The notes: generated by a model from the letters alone, not told the origin. 64,000 nucleotides of DNA from Candidatus Gastranaerophilales bacterium (GCA_900767135.1 CAAFYU010000046.1:57856-121855), one strand, 5' to 3'; counted from the stretch's first letter, positions 26,722-34,408 are shown. Numbers and translations are program-made.

Positions 26722-28043
26722 TATAATAAGCCCTCCGTTATTTTCGGCTCGACAGATGCCGGTGTAATCACAGCGTCATCTTTTCTTTCTATCTTGCCTC
26801 CCAACAATCTTAGCTTATTTTCGAAATTTTCGTATCCTCTATCTATATGATGTAGGTTTTCGATAGTAGAATTTCCGTCTGCCATCAATGCTGCAACAAC
26901 CAAAGATGCACCAGCTCTCAAATCACTTGCGGCAAGAGTTGCACCTGTCAGTTTTTTCACACCCTTAATAATTGCGTGATTTCTGTCTTGGTGAATATCA
27001 GCACCCATTCTACGAAGTTCAGGAACTTGCATAAACCTGTTTTCGTACAAGCTTTCAGTAATAATTCCAACACCATTTGCGGTTGTCAAAAGTGTCATAG
27101 CCATTGACTGCAAGTCAGTTGGAAATCCTGGGTACGGTTGAGTGATAAAGTTGATTGAGTTCAATCTGTTTTTGCATGAAACTTCCAAAACATTTGGCTC
27201 AATAAGCTTGATATTAGCACCCATTTTCAACAATTTGTCTGTAAAGAATGTCAAGTGTGCAGGGAAAACGTTTTTGATAATCGCTTTACCTTTTGTCGCA
27301 ATAATTGCAGACATAAATGTTCCGGCTTCAATTCTATCAGGAATAGTTGTGTATTCAATCGGGTGTAAATTGTCTTGTTTTACACCGTTGATAACGATTT
27401 CTGATGTACCAGCACCGTTGACATCTGCTCCCATTGTGTTTAAAAAGTTTGCCAAATCAACGATTTCAGGCTCTTGTGCTGCGTTTTGAATTCTTGTAGA
27501 GCCTTCTGCCAAAATAGATGCAAGCATAAGGTTTTCTGTTGCACCAACTGATGGAATATCAAGGTAAATATCTGTTCCTACAAGTTTTGGAACTTTTGCG
27601 TGAACATAACCGTTTTCTATTTTGATTTTAGCACCTAATGCTTCCAAACCTCTGATGTGGAAGTCAACTCGGCGTTCTCCGATTGCACAACCTCCCGGCA
27701 TTGCAACGATTGCTTCTCTACAACGAGAAACAAGTGCACCAAGAACGATAAACGATGCTCTCATTTTGCTAACAAGTTCGTATTTTGCTGTAATACTTGT
27801 TAAGTTTGTCGCATCAATTGTTACGGATTTTTCTTTTTTGTCGTAATGAGTAACCGCACCTAATTGTGCAATTACACTCAACATAATTTCAACGTCTGTT
27901 AAATCAGGAACGTTATAAATCTTTGTTTCACCTTTCGCTAAAAGTGCTGCTGCCATCAATTTTAAAACTGAGTTTTTTGCACCGCCAATTGAAACTTCAC
28001 CTTTTAGTGGGGTACCACCTTTTATATAATACTTTTCAGTCAA
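26721..28043 (-). CDS. murA: UDP-N-acetylglucosamine 1-carboxyvinyltransferase
   Basis: 440 residues, slightly long for MurA. The N-terminal KGGTPLKGEVSIGGAKNS, the fosfomycin-target Cys in AMPGGCAIGERRVDFH, and DLRAGASLVVAAL are present. It commits UDP-GlcNAc to peptidoglycan synthesis using PEP. The start is a TTG preceded by AAAGGTAAGAG; no better ATG is in frame nearby. It overlaps the downstream RWYD-repeat gene by one base. Confidence 0.96.
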   Translation of the reverse strand: MTEKYYIKGGTPLKGEVSIGGAKNSVLKLMAAALLAKGETKIYNVPDLTDVEIMLSVIAQLGAVTHYDKKEKSVTIDATNLTSITAKYELVSKMRASFIVLGALVSRCREAIVAMPGGCAIGERRVDFHIRGLEALGAKIKIENGYVHAKVPKLVGTDIYLDIPSVGATENLMLASILAEGSTRIQNAAQEPEIVDLANFLNTMGADVNGAGTSEIVINGVKQDNLHPIEYTTIPDRIEAGTFMSAIIATKGKAIIKNVFPAHLTFFTDKLLKMGANIKLIEPNVLEVSCKNRLNSINFITQPYPGFPTDLQSMAMTLLTTANGVGIITESLYENRFMQVPELRRMGADIHQDRNHAIIKGVKKLTGATLAASDLRAGASLVVAALMADGNSTIENLHHIDRGYENFENKLRLLGGKIERKDDAVITPASVEPKITEGLL

Positions 28044-28156
28044 TTCTCTTACCTTTTAAAAATATATTTTTACTTCACTTATTATAATAATACAATTGTT
28101 TTGACTTTGTGTAAATAAGTTAATTAATGTAAAGAAAAATTTGTAAAAATCTTCCA

Positions 28157-28498
28157 CTAATAACCCATAAACATGTTCTGCATTCCGCCCTGCATAAGCA
28201 TCATACTGTTAGAACTGTCATAATTTTGAGGGAACTGACTATAAGTCATAGGAGATTTTCTATCGTTACTTGGTGTAATATCTCCCATTTGCCTTACAGA
28301 TTTTGGGCTCATAATACTTTCAGTCTGTTCTTCCATAATATCTGATGCAGAAATTGGTTTTGCCAATTGCGGATATCTTGCTCTTGCTGAATTGTTATAG
28401 AAACCTGAGAACGCGTCTTTCGGGGTCAAATTCACTTCCTCTGAAAAAACCGGCAATGCGAACGATAAAACTAATAATGCCAAAACTATTTTTTTCAT
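28157..28498 (-). CDS. Small secreted hypothetical protein
   Basis: 113 residues. A clear signal peptide (MKKIVLALLVLSFALPVFS-EE) precedes a polar segment. The C-terminus is Met/Asn/Gln/Gly-rich. No family recognised. GGAGGG lies upstream of the ATG. It lies between murA and a divergent glycosyltransferase gene. Confidence 0.68.
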   Translation of the reverse strand: MKKIVLALLVLSFALPVFSEEVNLTPKDAFSGFYNNSARARYPQLAKPISASDIMEEQTESIMSPKSVRQMGDITPSNDRKSPMTYSQFPQNYDSSNSMMLMQGGMQNMFMGY

Positions 28499-28567
28499 TT
28501 TATTCCCTCCGTAACCTTATTATATCAAAAAATGACAAATTGTAAAAACTTTGCTATAATGTAAACT

Positions 28568-30169
28568 ATGGATTTAAACGTTGAAATAAAAGGAAGTAAA
28601 ATATTTGTTTCTTGGCAAAAAGTTGATGCAGATTATTATCAAATTTTTTGCAAAAATGATGGTGTTTTTTGCGAATGTGCAAGGGTTTATGACAATAATT
28701 TTATCAGGTTTTCGCTTGTTCCGTATGGTGAAAATGAATGTTTTGTGCAGGCTGTAAAAGACGGTAGAGTTGTTGCAAAATCTCGTAAACATCAGTTTAA
28801 GTTTGACAAAATTGATGTAGTTTACAGGCACGAAAAAAATGGAGAAGTAAAATTCTTTTATAGCAAATGCGACTCTGCACAAGGCTATCGACTTTACAGA
28901 GATGAGGCAGAAATCGGTTTTAACGGAACAAAAAATTCTGATGCAGATTTTATCACAATTAAGCCTGAAAACTTTGTTGATTACAAGATTAAGCCCTTTA
29001 CAAAAGATCATGAAGGCAAGCGAAAATTTATTACATCATCTGATGTTGTAAATATTCAAAAAAACAATTTTGAAAATACAACTTTGTACAAATCGCATAA
29101 TTACAACTTATTTTTATCGTGGAATTTCAACGGAGATGCCGACGGGTTTCTGGTTTACACAGAAAAAAGTCAGCAACCGATTTTTGAAACAAACGACAAT
29201 TTACGCCACTATTTGCCAATTACAGATTACAAAAGCAGTTTAAAATTTGTTGTAAAAGCTTTTGTGAACACGACGGAAGGGCGAGTGATTATCGGCGAAA
29301 GTGAAAAGATTTCAATGAGTTTGCGAAAGTTTGAAAAGCCTGAAATTTCTTTGATTATTCCGGCTTATAACGCACAAGATTATATCGCAAGAAGTATTGA
29401 CAGTGCACTTGCATCAGATTTTGCAAATCTAGAAATTGTTATTGTAAACGACGGAAGCACTGACGGCACGCAAAAAATTATTGATTGGTATAAGAAAAAT
29501 TATCCAAATATAGTTTCAATCGAAAAAGAAAACGGCGGGGTTGCAGATACCAGAAATGTTGGAATTAAGGCGGCTAAGGGTAAATATATTGCGTTTATGG
29601 ACAATGACGATTTAATTCGTCCTGATATGATGAGCAAACTTTTCAAGACTATTGAAAAAAACGGTTGTGACATTGCAATTGCACCGCTTTACAGGCTTAC
29701 AGACAACGGAAACACTGTTCATTGCAATTTGCCGTTTATGGAAGATATTCCGCTTGATATCGACAAATATTTTGAAATTCTTTATACCCCGGGGTATTAC
29801 AATTGTGCAATATGGAATAAGCTTTACAGGGCGGATATGGTGAAATCTCACCCGCTTGGGCTTTTGAAGTACGAAGACGTTTCGTGGACTCCTTGTATTT
29901 TGTCTTATGCAAAAACATTTTGTATTCTGAAAACACCTTTCTACGAGTGGGATAGGAAAACACGTCCTGAAACATTCGGAGATGTTTTAGCAAAACAGTC
30001 TGAGGAAGATTTATTTGAGCATAGAAAACAGGCAATGATGTTTTTTGTAGAAAATGGAAATCCTGAGAAAAAAGAAATGCTGAAAACTATTGCAAAACGT
30101 CGACTTGTTCGATATGCAAAAAATTCTCCAAATCCAAAATATCAAGAATTAATTGAAAAACTGGCATAA
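28568..30169 (+). CDS. Family 2 glycosyltransferase with N-terminal beta domains
   Basis: 533 residues. The first ~250 look like fibronectin-type beta sandwiches (repeated aromatic strands such as VSWQKVDADYYQIFCK and LFLSWNFNGDADGFLVY). A GT-A domain follows: PEISLIIPAYNAQDYIARSI, VNDGSTDGTQKII, ENGGVADTRNVGI and the DxD-like FMDNDD. It probably builds a surface polysaccharide from the cytoplasm. TGCTATAAT ends 7 nt before the ATG with no ribosome site. Confidence 0.85.
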   Translation: MDLNVEIKGSKIFVSWQKVDADYYQIFCKNDGVFCECARVYDNNFIRFSLVPYGENECFVQAVKDGRVVAKSRKHQFKFDKIDVVYRHEKNGEVKFFYSKCDSAQGYRLYRDEAEIGFNGTKNSDADFITIKPENFVDYKIKPFTKDHEGKRKFITSSDVVNIQKNNFENTTLYKSHNYNLFLSWNFNGDADGFLVYTEKSQQPIFETNDNLRHYLPITDYKSSLKFVVKAFVNTTEGRVIIGESEKISMSLRKFEKPEISLIIPAYNAQDYIARSIDSALASDFANLEIVIVNDGSTDGTQKIIDWYKKNYPNIVSIEKENGGVADTRNVGIKAAKGKYIAFMDNDDLIRPDMMSKLFKTIEKNGCDIAIAPLYRLTDNGNTVHCNLPFMEDIPLDIDKYFEILYTPGYYNCAIWNKLYRADMVKSHPLGLLKYEDVSWTPCILSYAKTFCILKTPFYEWDRKTRPETFGDVLAKQSEEDLFEHRKQAMMFFVENGNPEKKEMLKTIAKRRLVRYAKNSPNPKYQELIEKLA

Positions 30170-30176
30170 AACAAAA

Positions 30177-30341
30177 TTAATGCTTAAACAAATCCTTGAC
30201 GTTAAATTTTCCAAGGTTTTCGTTATGGAATTCCAAGAACTTTTTAGCAATAGGATTGGTTTGACGAGAAGTCGGTTTTTCAACTTTTTTCTCTTCAATT
30301 TTGTTTTTATTTTCTATTACTGTAAAATCTCTCTTGTCCAT
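30177..30341 (-). CDS. Small hypothetical protein (54 aa)
   Basis: A short gene on the minus strand, beginning MDKRDFTVIENKNKIEEKK and ending KFNVKDLFKH. Charged, no signal or membrane segment, no family recognised. Support comes from the promoter: a perfect TATAAT (complement of 30348-30353) ends exactly 6 nt before the ATG, the same geometry as many other genes here. The overlapping plus-strand frame has no such support and an unlikely hydrophobic Phe/Ile-rich composition. Confidence 0.6.
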   Translation of the reverse strand: MDKRDFTVIENKNKIEEKKVEKPTSRQTNPIAKKFLEFHNENLGKFNVKDLFKH

Positions 30342-30430
30342 ATAATTATTATACCTCTATTTTAATAAAAAAGATTCAAACAAAAAAATTGACTAAAATT
30401 TATATAAAAAGTATATAATATTACAAAAGT

Positions 30431-31141
30431 TTACATTTGCAACTTAGCAATTCTCAAATTAAAAACTGCTTCTATATCTATTCCATTTAAAGTATGCTCA
30501 ATTAAATCATTTGGGTCAATATTTTTTTCAATATGAGGAAGAATGCCGAGAATTTTTTCAGATGTATATTCCTCAATTAGTTTTGGCATAAGCTTGATAT
30601 CTGAGTTTATAGGGTTTTTAGGGTAATTTGTAATTATAATACCTCGAATATTTATTCCAATATCTTTTGCGTGATTAATTGAAAGAATTGTGTTTCCGAT
30701 AGAATTTTCTGCTGAAACTACCATCAACAAAGGAATATTTAAGGCTTTTATTAAATCTTCCTCTAAAAAATTTTTACTTATTGGGGAAGAAATTTCTGTT
30801 CCACCGTCGACAACAAGACATTCATAATGGTTTTGAATTTGCTGAAAATCATTAACAATGATGTTTTCATTTATCAAAATATTTTCAAATGCCGCTGCAA
30901 GAATTGGAGAACTTTCCTCTTTAAAAACGTAAGAATTGTAGGTTTTGATGTACGGATCAACAAAATTTATATATGCCACGTCTTTCGAGCATTCAACTCC
31001 GTTTACGACAACTGTTCCAAGTGCAATTGGTTTATAATAAGCAGTAGAGTAATCCAGACTTTGCAAAGTTGCCAAAAGTCCTGCCGAAACGAAGATTTTA
31101 TCAGAGTTTTGGTCAATTCCTGACACATACAAATCTAACAT
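30431..31141 (-). CDS. BioD-like P-loop-fold protein with degenerate Walker A
   Basis: 236 residues with the overall layout of dethiobiotin synthetase/AAA_26 proteins: LVVDGGTEISSPISKNF, IPLLMVVSAENSIGNTILSI and IRGIIITNYP. The N-terminal loop reads SGIDQNSDKIFVSAGL where BioD has GTDTxVGKT, so the Lys-Thr that bind phosphate are missing. It may not be an active BioD, and no other bio genes are nearby. TATCTT on the minus strand ends 6 nt before the ATG (extended TGC), suggesting leaderless transcription. Confidence 0.68.
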   Translation of the reverse strand: MLDLYVSGIDQNSDKIFVSAGLLATLQSLDYSTAYYKPIALGTVVVNGVECSKDVAYINFVDPYIKTYNSYVFKEESSPILAAAFENILINENIIVNDFQQIQNHYECLVVDGGTEISSPISKNFLEEDLIKALNIPLLMVVSAENSIGNTILSINHAKDIGINIRGIIITNYPKNPINSDIKLMPKLIEEYTSEKILGILPHIEKNIDPNDLIEHTLNGIDIEAVFNLRIAKLQM

Positions 31142-31210
31142 AATTTAAAGATAGCATAAAAATATGACTGCAAGCTTATTTTATTGAATTTTTATGCTAA
31201 AATTGAATGT

Positions 31211-31855
31211 ATGATTAAGACAATTATTTTTGACTTAGATGGAACATTATTAAACACTTTGGAAGATTTGATGATTAGTACAAATTTTGCATTGACAGAG
31301 TTTGATTTTCCCACTCATTCCTTAGAAGAAATTAGAAAATTTGTTGGAAATGGAGTGAAAAAGCTTATAGAACGTGCTGTTCCGTCAAATTGTCCAAAAG
31401 AAATTACAGAAAAATGCCTTGAAATTTTCAAGAAACATTATTCACAAAATATGTATAATCATACAAAACCGTACAATAGTATCATAGAGATACTAGAAGA
31501 ATTGCATAATAAAGGGCTTAAAATCTGTGTTGTTTCTAACAAATTTGATTTTGCAGTAAAAGAGTTGTGTAAAAAATATTTTCCAAACTTAATTGATGTT
31601 GCAATTGGTCAATTTGAAGATGTTCCTAAAAAACCGGCTCCGGACGGAGTTTTTAAGGCAATGAAGGAATTAAGGGCAGAGAAAAATTCAACTGTTTATG
31701 TTGGTGATTCTGAGGTTGATGTTCAAACTTCAAAAAATGCTGAACTCCCTTGTATTGGTGTTCTTTGGGGGTTTAGAAATGAAAAAGATTTGATAGGTGC
31801 GGATTATATTATCAGTAACCCTTGTGATATTTTAAAAATTATTGATGCTAAATAA
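31211..31855 (+). CDS. HAD phosphatase, phosphoglycolate phosphatase-like
   Basis: About 214 residues. HAD motif I FDLDGTLLNT, motif II CVVSNK, and motifs III/IV in KPAPDGV and YVGDSEVDVQTS are intact, with a helical cap typical of Gph/PGP. An upstream in-frame ATG (31184) would contain the promoter. TGCTAAAAT ends 7 nt before ATG 31211, which is therefore preferred. Divergent from the BioD-like gene. Confidence 0.87.
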   Translation: MIKTIIFDLDGTLLNTLEDLMISTNFALTEFDFPTHSLEEIRKFVGNGVKKLIERAVPSNCPKEITEKCLEIFKKHYSQNMYNHTKPYNSIIEILEELHNKGLKICVVSNKFDFAVKELCKKYFPNLIDVAIGQFEDVPKKPAPDGVFKAMKELRAEKNSTVYVGDSEVDVQTSKNAELPCIGVLWGFRNEKDLIGADYIISNPCDILKIIDAK

Positions 31856-31860
31856 AATAA

Positions 31861-31883
31861 AAAGACCGATTTTGTCGGTCTTT
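31861..31883. terminator. Bidirectional Rho-independent terminator
   Basis: AAAGACCGA/TCGGTCTTT stem with a 5-nt loop between convergent genes ending at 31855 (+) and 31939 (-). Confidence 0.85.
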
Positions 31884-31938
31884 AAATGATGTGAGTAAAC
31901 ATGTGTATATTTATAAGTAGGTTTGTAGTTATCTAAAA

Positions 31939-32370
31939 TTATGCAACCAAAGTTTCTGCGATTGCTGAAAAACCTGTTGTTGTGCTTTCACTTAGAGATT
32001 TTTTCAAATATTTGCCCAATTTTTCAGGATCACAAGCTGTTGCACTTGCCAATGCAAAAGTAGTAAAATCTTCATCTACACCTTGTAAATCATCTAATGC
32101 TGCCATAAATCCAGAACTTGCAAAAGCTTGTTCTAATCTTTTTGTAGTAGCAACATCAGATTTGTCCACATTTTTTGAAAGTTGAATGCCCCAAATTTGT
32201 GCTGCTGTTGCATCTAATGCACTGGCTTCAACTGTTTCCGGTTTAAATTCTGCAACCGGTTTTGTCTCTGTTGTTTTTTCTTCTTTTTTAGCTTTTTTGG
32301 TGTTTAAAGCTTCATAGTACGCTTTCAAGGCGTCTAAATTTGTTTTGTCATTTCCGTTTACTTTTGTCAT
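31939..32370 (-). CDS. Small hypothetical protein (143 aa)
   Basis: No family recognised. The N-terminal third is Lys/Glu/Thr-rich, followed by a helical Ala/Ser-rich domain (SGFMAALDDLQGVDEDFTTF). No signal peptide. GGAGAAACGGAA precedes the ATG. The 15-mer CACATGTTTACTCAC in its 3' untranslated region (complement of 31891-31905) is exactly shared with the orphan gene at 7487-7933. Both leaders also contain a TTTACAA/TTGTTACA-type sequence, so the two look related in control. Confidence 0.65.
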   Translation of the reverse strand: MTKVNGNDKTNLDALKAYYEALNTKKAKKEEKTTETKPVAEFKPETVEASALDATAAQIWGIQLSKNVDKSDVATTKRLEQAFASSGFMAALDDLQGVDEDFTTFALASATACDPEKLGKYLKKSLSESTTTGFSAIAETLVA

Positions 32371-32527
32371 TTCCGTTTCTCCACATGTTTTTTGTATCTC
32401 ACAGTTGGTATAACGGCATATTTTTTAATTAACTTTAATGATTAATCATATATTTGTAACAATTGTTTACAAATATGTATTTGTAATGCTTTTTGAATTT
32501 TCTCAGCGATGTTTTTTGGGCATAAAA

Positions 32528-32560
32528 AAATATGTCGAAACAATAATTCTCGACATATTT
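32528..32560 (-). terminator. Terminator of the GGDEF-domain gene
   Basis: AAATATGTCG/CGACATATTT stem with a 13-nt loop and a T run on the minus strand, 27 nt after the stop. Confidence 0.82.
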
Positions 32561-32586
32561 TTATCATTTTTTACAATCTTATTTGC

Positions 32587-33459
32587 TTATTCACCTAAGT
32601 TAATTTGTGAAAATTGAACAATTTTATTTTTTCCGCGTTTTTTTGCATTATACAAAGCGTGTTCTGCATAGCGGATAATAGTGTTTGCGTCTTCTTCGGT
32701 GTCTTCAATGCAAGGATATGTCGCAATTCCACCTGAAATTGTAATCGGGTGTCTTTCTTCTTCACCTGCTGGAATAAATTCCATTTTTTCAATATCTCTT
32801 CTAAATCTTTCTGCAAATAAAAATGCATTCTCTTCGGAAGTGTTTGGAAGAATTAATAAAAATTCCTCATCTCCGTAACGTGTTAAAATATCTTCTTTTC
32901 TGATTAATTGTTTAAGCTTGTCAGCAATAGAACGAAGAAGCACATCGCCCCATTCATAGCCGTAAATGTCGTTTACAACCTTGAAGAAGTCTAAATCAAA
33001 CAAAAGACAAGATAATTTTGTACCATATCTTCTTGCACGTGAAATTTCTTGTTCCATACGTTCTTGCATATATTTTCTATTGTGAAGTCCTGTCAATTCA
33101 TCAGTAGTCGAAACCACTTTCAATTTGTCACGAAGTTCTTTATATTTCAAAAGAGCATTTGCTCTGATTAAAAGTTCAAGATTGTCGACAGGAGTTTTGA
33201 TAAAGTCAAAAATCACAGCTCTAACAGTTGATTCTTTGAATGCTTCACCGATAAAAAGAGTTGGAGCTTTAAATTTCATTGTCATCAAAACATCTTTAAG
33301 ATTTGGAACGCTTTCTACAACAACAAGTCCAGGGTTTAACATCTCATAATTTTTGAGATTTTCAGCATTTTCAATTCTGACATTTGTGTCGTCAATTTGT
33401 GCTAAAACATCAGCCAATTTCGACTCGTTTTTATCCGTATAAACAACTATGTTTTTCAT
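32587..33459 (-). CDS. Receiver-like plus GGDEF-domain protein
   Basis: 290 residues. The first ~115 resemble a response-regulator receiver fold, but no clear phospho-acceptor Asp is seen. A GGDEF domain follows: DELTGLHNRKYM, LLFDLDFFKVVND and TRYGDEEFLLILP. The signature reads GDEEF instead of GGDEF/GGEEF; loss of the second Gly often impairs diguanylate cyclase activity. It could be a c-di-GMP enzyme or a degenerate sensor. AAGGATAG precedes the ATG. Confidence 0.85.
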   Translation of the reverse strand: MKNIVVYTDKNESKLADVLAQIDDTNVRIENAENLKNYEMLNPGLVVVESVPNLKDVLMTMKFKAPTLFIGEAFKESTVRAVIFDFIKTPVDNLELLIRANALLKYKELRDKLKVVSTTDELTGLHNRKYMQERMEQEISRARRYGTKLSCLLFDLDFFKVVNDIYGYEWGDVLLRSIADKLKQLIRKEDILTRYGDEEFLLILPNTSEENAFLFAERFRRDIEKMEFIPAGEEERHPITISGGIATYPCIEDTEEDANTIIRYAEHALYNAKKRGKNKIVQFSQINLGE

Positions 33460-33581
33460 AAAGCTATCCTTCTATTATGTAATCGTAACCGCATTCTAGC
33501 ATATTTTTTGCGATTTTTCAAGCCATGAATACAAAATAATTTCGTTTTTCTGAATGATTTAATAATAGTTCTTTATGTTAG

Positions 33582-33587
33582 TATAAA
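33582..33587 (+). promoter_or_regulatory. -10 elements of the peptide units
   Basis: TATAAA at 33582 (unit 1), repeated at 33902 and 34211, lies 94-95 nt upstream of each GTG. The -35 is weak (TTAATA-like, 17 bp upstream). Transcripts would begin at or just before AGGGTAAGCCCT and be about 200 nt long. Confidence 0.5.
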
Positions 33588-33790
33588 AATTAAGGGTAAG
33601 CCCTGATTTATCATTAACTGACTTAACGGCTCAAACTAGAAATTTGTATAACCGATTAAGAAAGGAGGTGATAAATGTGATTTTCTGTATTACGGAAAAA
33701 GCACTATGGCTTATTTTTCTAATAATCATAGTGCTTAAAATCACAAAATAGTGGGGCTTTTAAAGTGCGGACTGCAATCCGCACGCCCTT
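33588..33790 (-). ncRNA. Putative antisense RNA of unit 1
   Basis: On the minus strand, TTGAAT (33819-33824) and a perfect TATAAT (33797-33802) are separated by 16 bp just beyond the terminator. Transcription from here would begin at the base of the terminator hairpin and run antisense through the whole peptide gene. The minus-strand hairpin AGGG-CTTA-CCCT followed by TAATTTTTAT at about 33588-33604 could end it. Ends are estimates; the RNA is predicted, not shown. Confidence 0.45.
33677..33751 (+). CDS. Small hydrophobic peptide 1 (24 aa), type I toxin-like
   Basis: The GTG-started peptide reads MIFCITEKALWL followed by IFLIIIVLKITK: a charged dyad, about 12 hydrophobic residues, and a Lys-containing tail, as for a single membrane-inserting peptide. 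AAAGGAGG lies 8 nt before the GTG inside a near-full anti-Shine-Dalgarno match. An ATG two bases earlier is followed immediately by TGA. A perfect 10-bp hairpin (33699-33708 with 33727-33736) lies within the coding sequence. It has no recognised homolog but resembles type I toxin peptides (Ibs, Ldr, Fst) in size and character. Confidence 0.68.
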   Translation: MIFCITEKALWLIFLIIIVLKITK

Positions 33791-33796
33791 TCTTTC
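33754..33796 (+). terminator. Terminator of peptide unit 1
   Basis: GTGCGGA/TCCGCAC stem with loop CTGCAA, plus an outer GGGC/GCCC stem, then TTTCTTTC; 2 nt after the peptide stop. Confidence 0.82.
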
Positions 33797-33906
33797 ATTA
33801 TAACTTATTTTTCAGAAAATTCAAGCCTTGTGTAAAAAATTATGACATTAACAAAATAATTTCGTTTTTCTGAATGATTTAATAATAGTTCTTTATGTTA
33901 GTATAA

Positions 33907-34099
33907 AATTAAGGGTAAGCCCTGATTTATCATTAACTGACTTAACGGCTCAAACTCAAAATTTGTACAACCGATTAAGAAAGGAGGTGATAAATGTGAT
34001 TGTTAATACAACAGAACTAGCAATAATCTTAATGATATTGCTAGTCCTAAAAAACAACTAACGGGCTTTTAAAGTGCGGACTGCAATCCGCACGCCCTT
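33907..34099 (-). ncRNA. Putative antisense RNA of unit 2
   Basis: Minus-strand TTGAAA (34128-34133) and TATAAT (34106-34111), 16-bp spacing. Ends are estimated by analogy with unit 1. Confidence 0.45.
33996..34061 (+). CDS. Small hydrophobic peptide 2 (21 aa), type I toxin-like
   Basis: GTG-started, MIVNTTELAIIL then MILLVLKNN. It shares M-I-x3-x-E-x-A-[IL] and the hydrophobic core with peptide 1, and 15 of 21 residues with peptide 3. The Shine-Dalgarno and start-stop ATGTGA overlap are as in unit 1. The coding hairpin is ACTAGCAATA/TATTGCTAGT (34016-34025 with 34036-34045): the same 10-bp length as unit 1 but a different sequence. Confidence 0.68.
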   Translation: MIVNTTELAIILMILLVLKNN

Positions 34100-34105
34100 T
34101 CTTTC
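34063..34105 (+). terminator. Terminator of peptide unit 2
   Basis: Same GTGCGGA/TCCGCAC hairpin with outer GGGC/GCCC and T-rich tail as unit 1. Confidence 0.82.
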
Positions 34106-34215
34106 ATTATAACTTATTTTTCAGAAATTTCAAGCCTTGTGTAAAAAATTATGACATTAACAAAATAATTTCCATTTTCTGAATGATTTAATAATAGTTC
34201 TTTATGTTAGTATAA

Positions 34216-34408
34216 AATCAAGGGTAAGCCCTGATTTATCATTAACTGACTTAACGGCTCAAACTCAAAATTTGTATAACCGATTAAGAAAGGAGGTGAT
34301 AAGTGTGATTGTTAAAATAGAAGAACTAGCAATAATCTTGATGATATTGCTAGTTGTTAAATCACATTAATGGGCTTTTAAAGTGCGGACTGCAATCCGC
34401 ACGCCCTT
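34216..34408 (-). ncRNA. Putative antisense RNA of unit 3
   Basis: Minus-strand TTGAAA (34437-34442) and TATAAT (34415-34420), 16-bp spacing, conserved despite small changes in the spacer. Ends are estimated. Confidence 0.45.
34305..34370 (+). CDS. Small hydrophobic peptide 3 (21 aa), type I toxin-like
   Basis: GTG-started, MIVKIEELAIIL then MILLVVKSH. The upstream triplet is GTG rather than ATG (AAGTGTGA), so the start-stop pair becomes GTG-TGA. The leader pairing TGATAAGT with ATTTATCA survives through one G-U. The coding hairpin is extended to 11 bp (34324-34334 with 34345-34355). Residue changes relative to peptide 2 lie at positions 4-6 and in the tail, leaving the core intact. Confidence 0.68.
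   Translation: MIVKIEELAIILMILLVVKSH

Noticed and set aside
30153..30365. 70-residue plus-strand frame after the glycosyltransferase
   Set aside because: Phe/Ile-rich nonsense composition, overlaps the glycosyltransferase end and lies opposite the better supported 54-aa gene.
30431..31141. Functional biotin synthesis gene bioD
   Set aside because: Walker A is missing and no other biotin gene is near.
33594..33796. Amino-acid attenuator leader peptides or a riboswitch
   Set aside because: No biosynthetic gene follows on the same strand; each unit has its own terminator right after the peptide, and the next same-strand gene is far away. The peptides lack runs of one amino acid.
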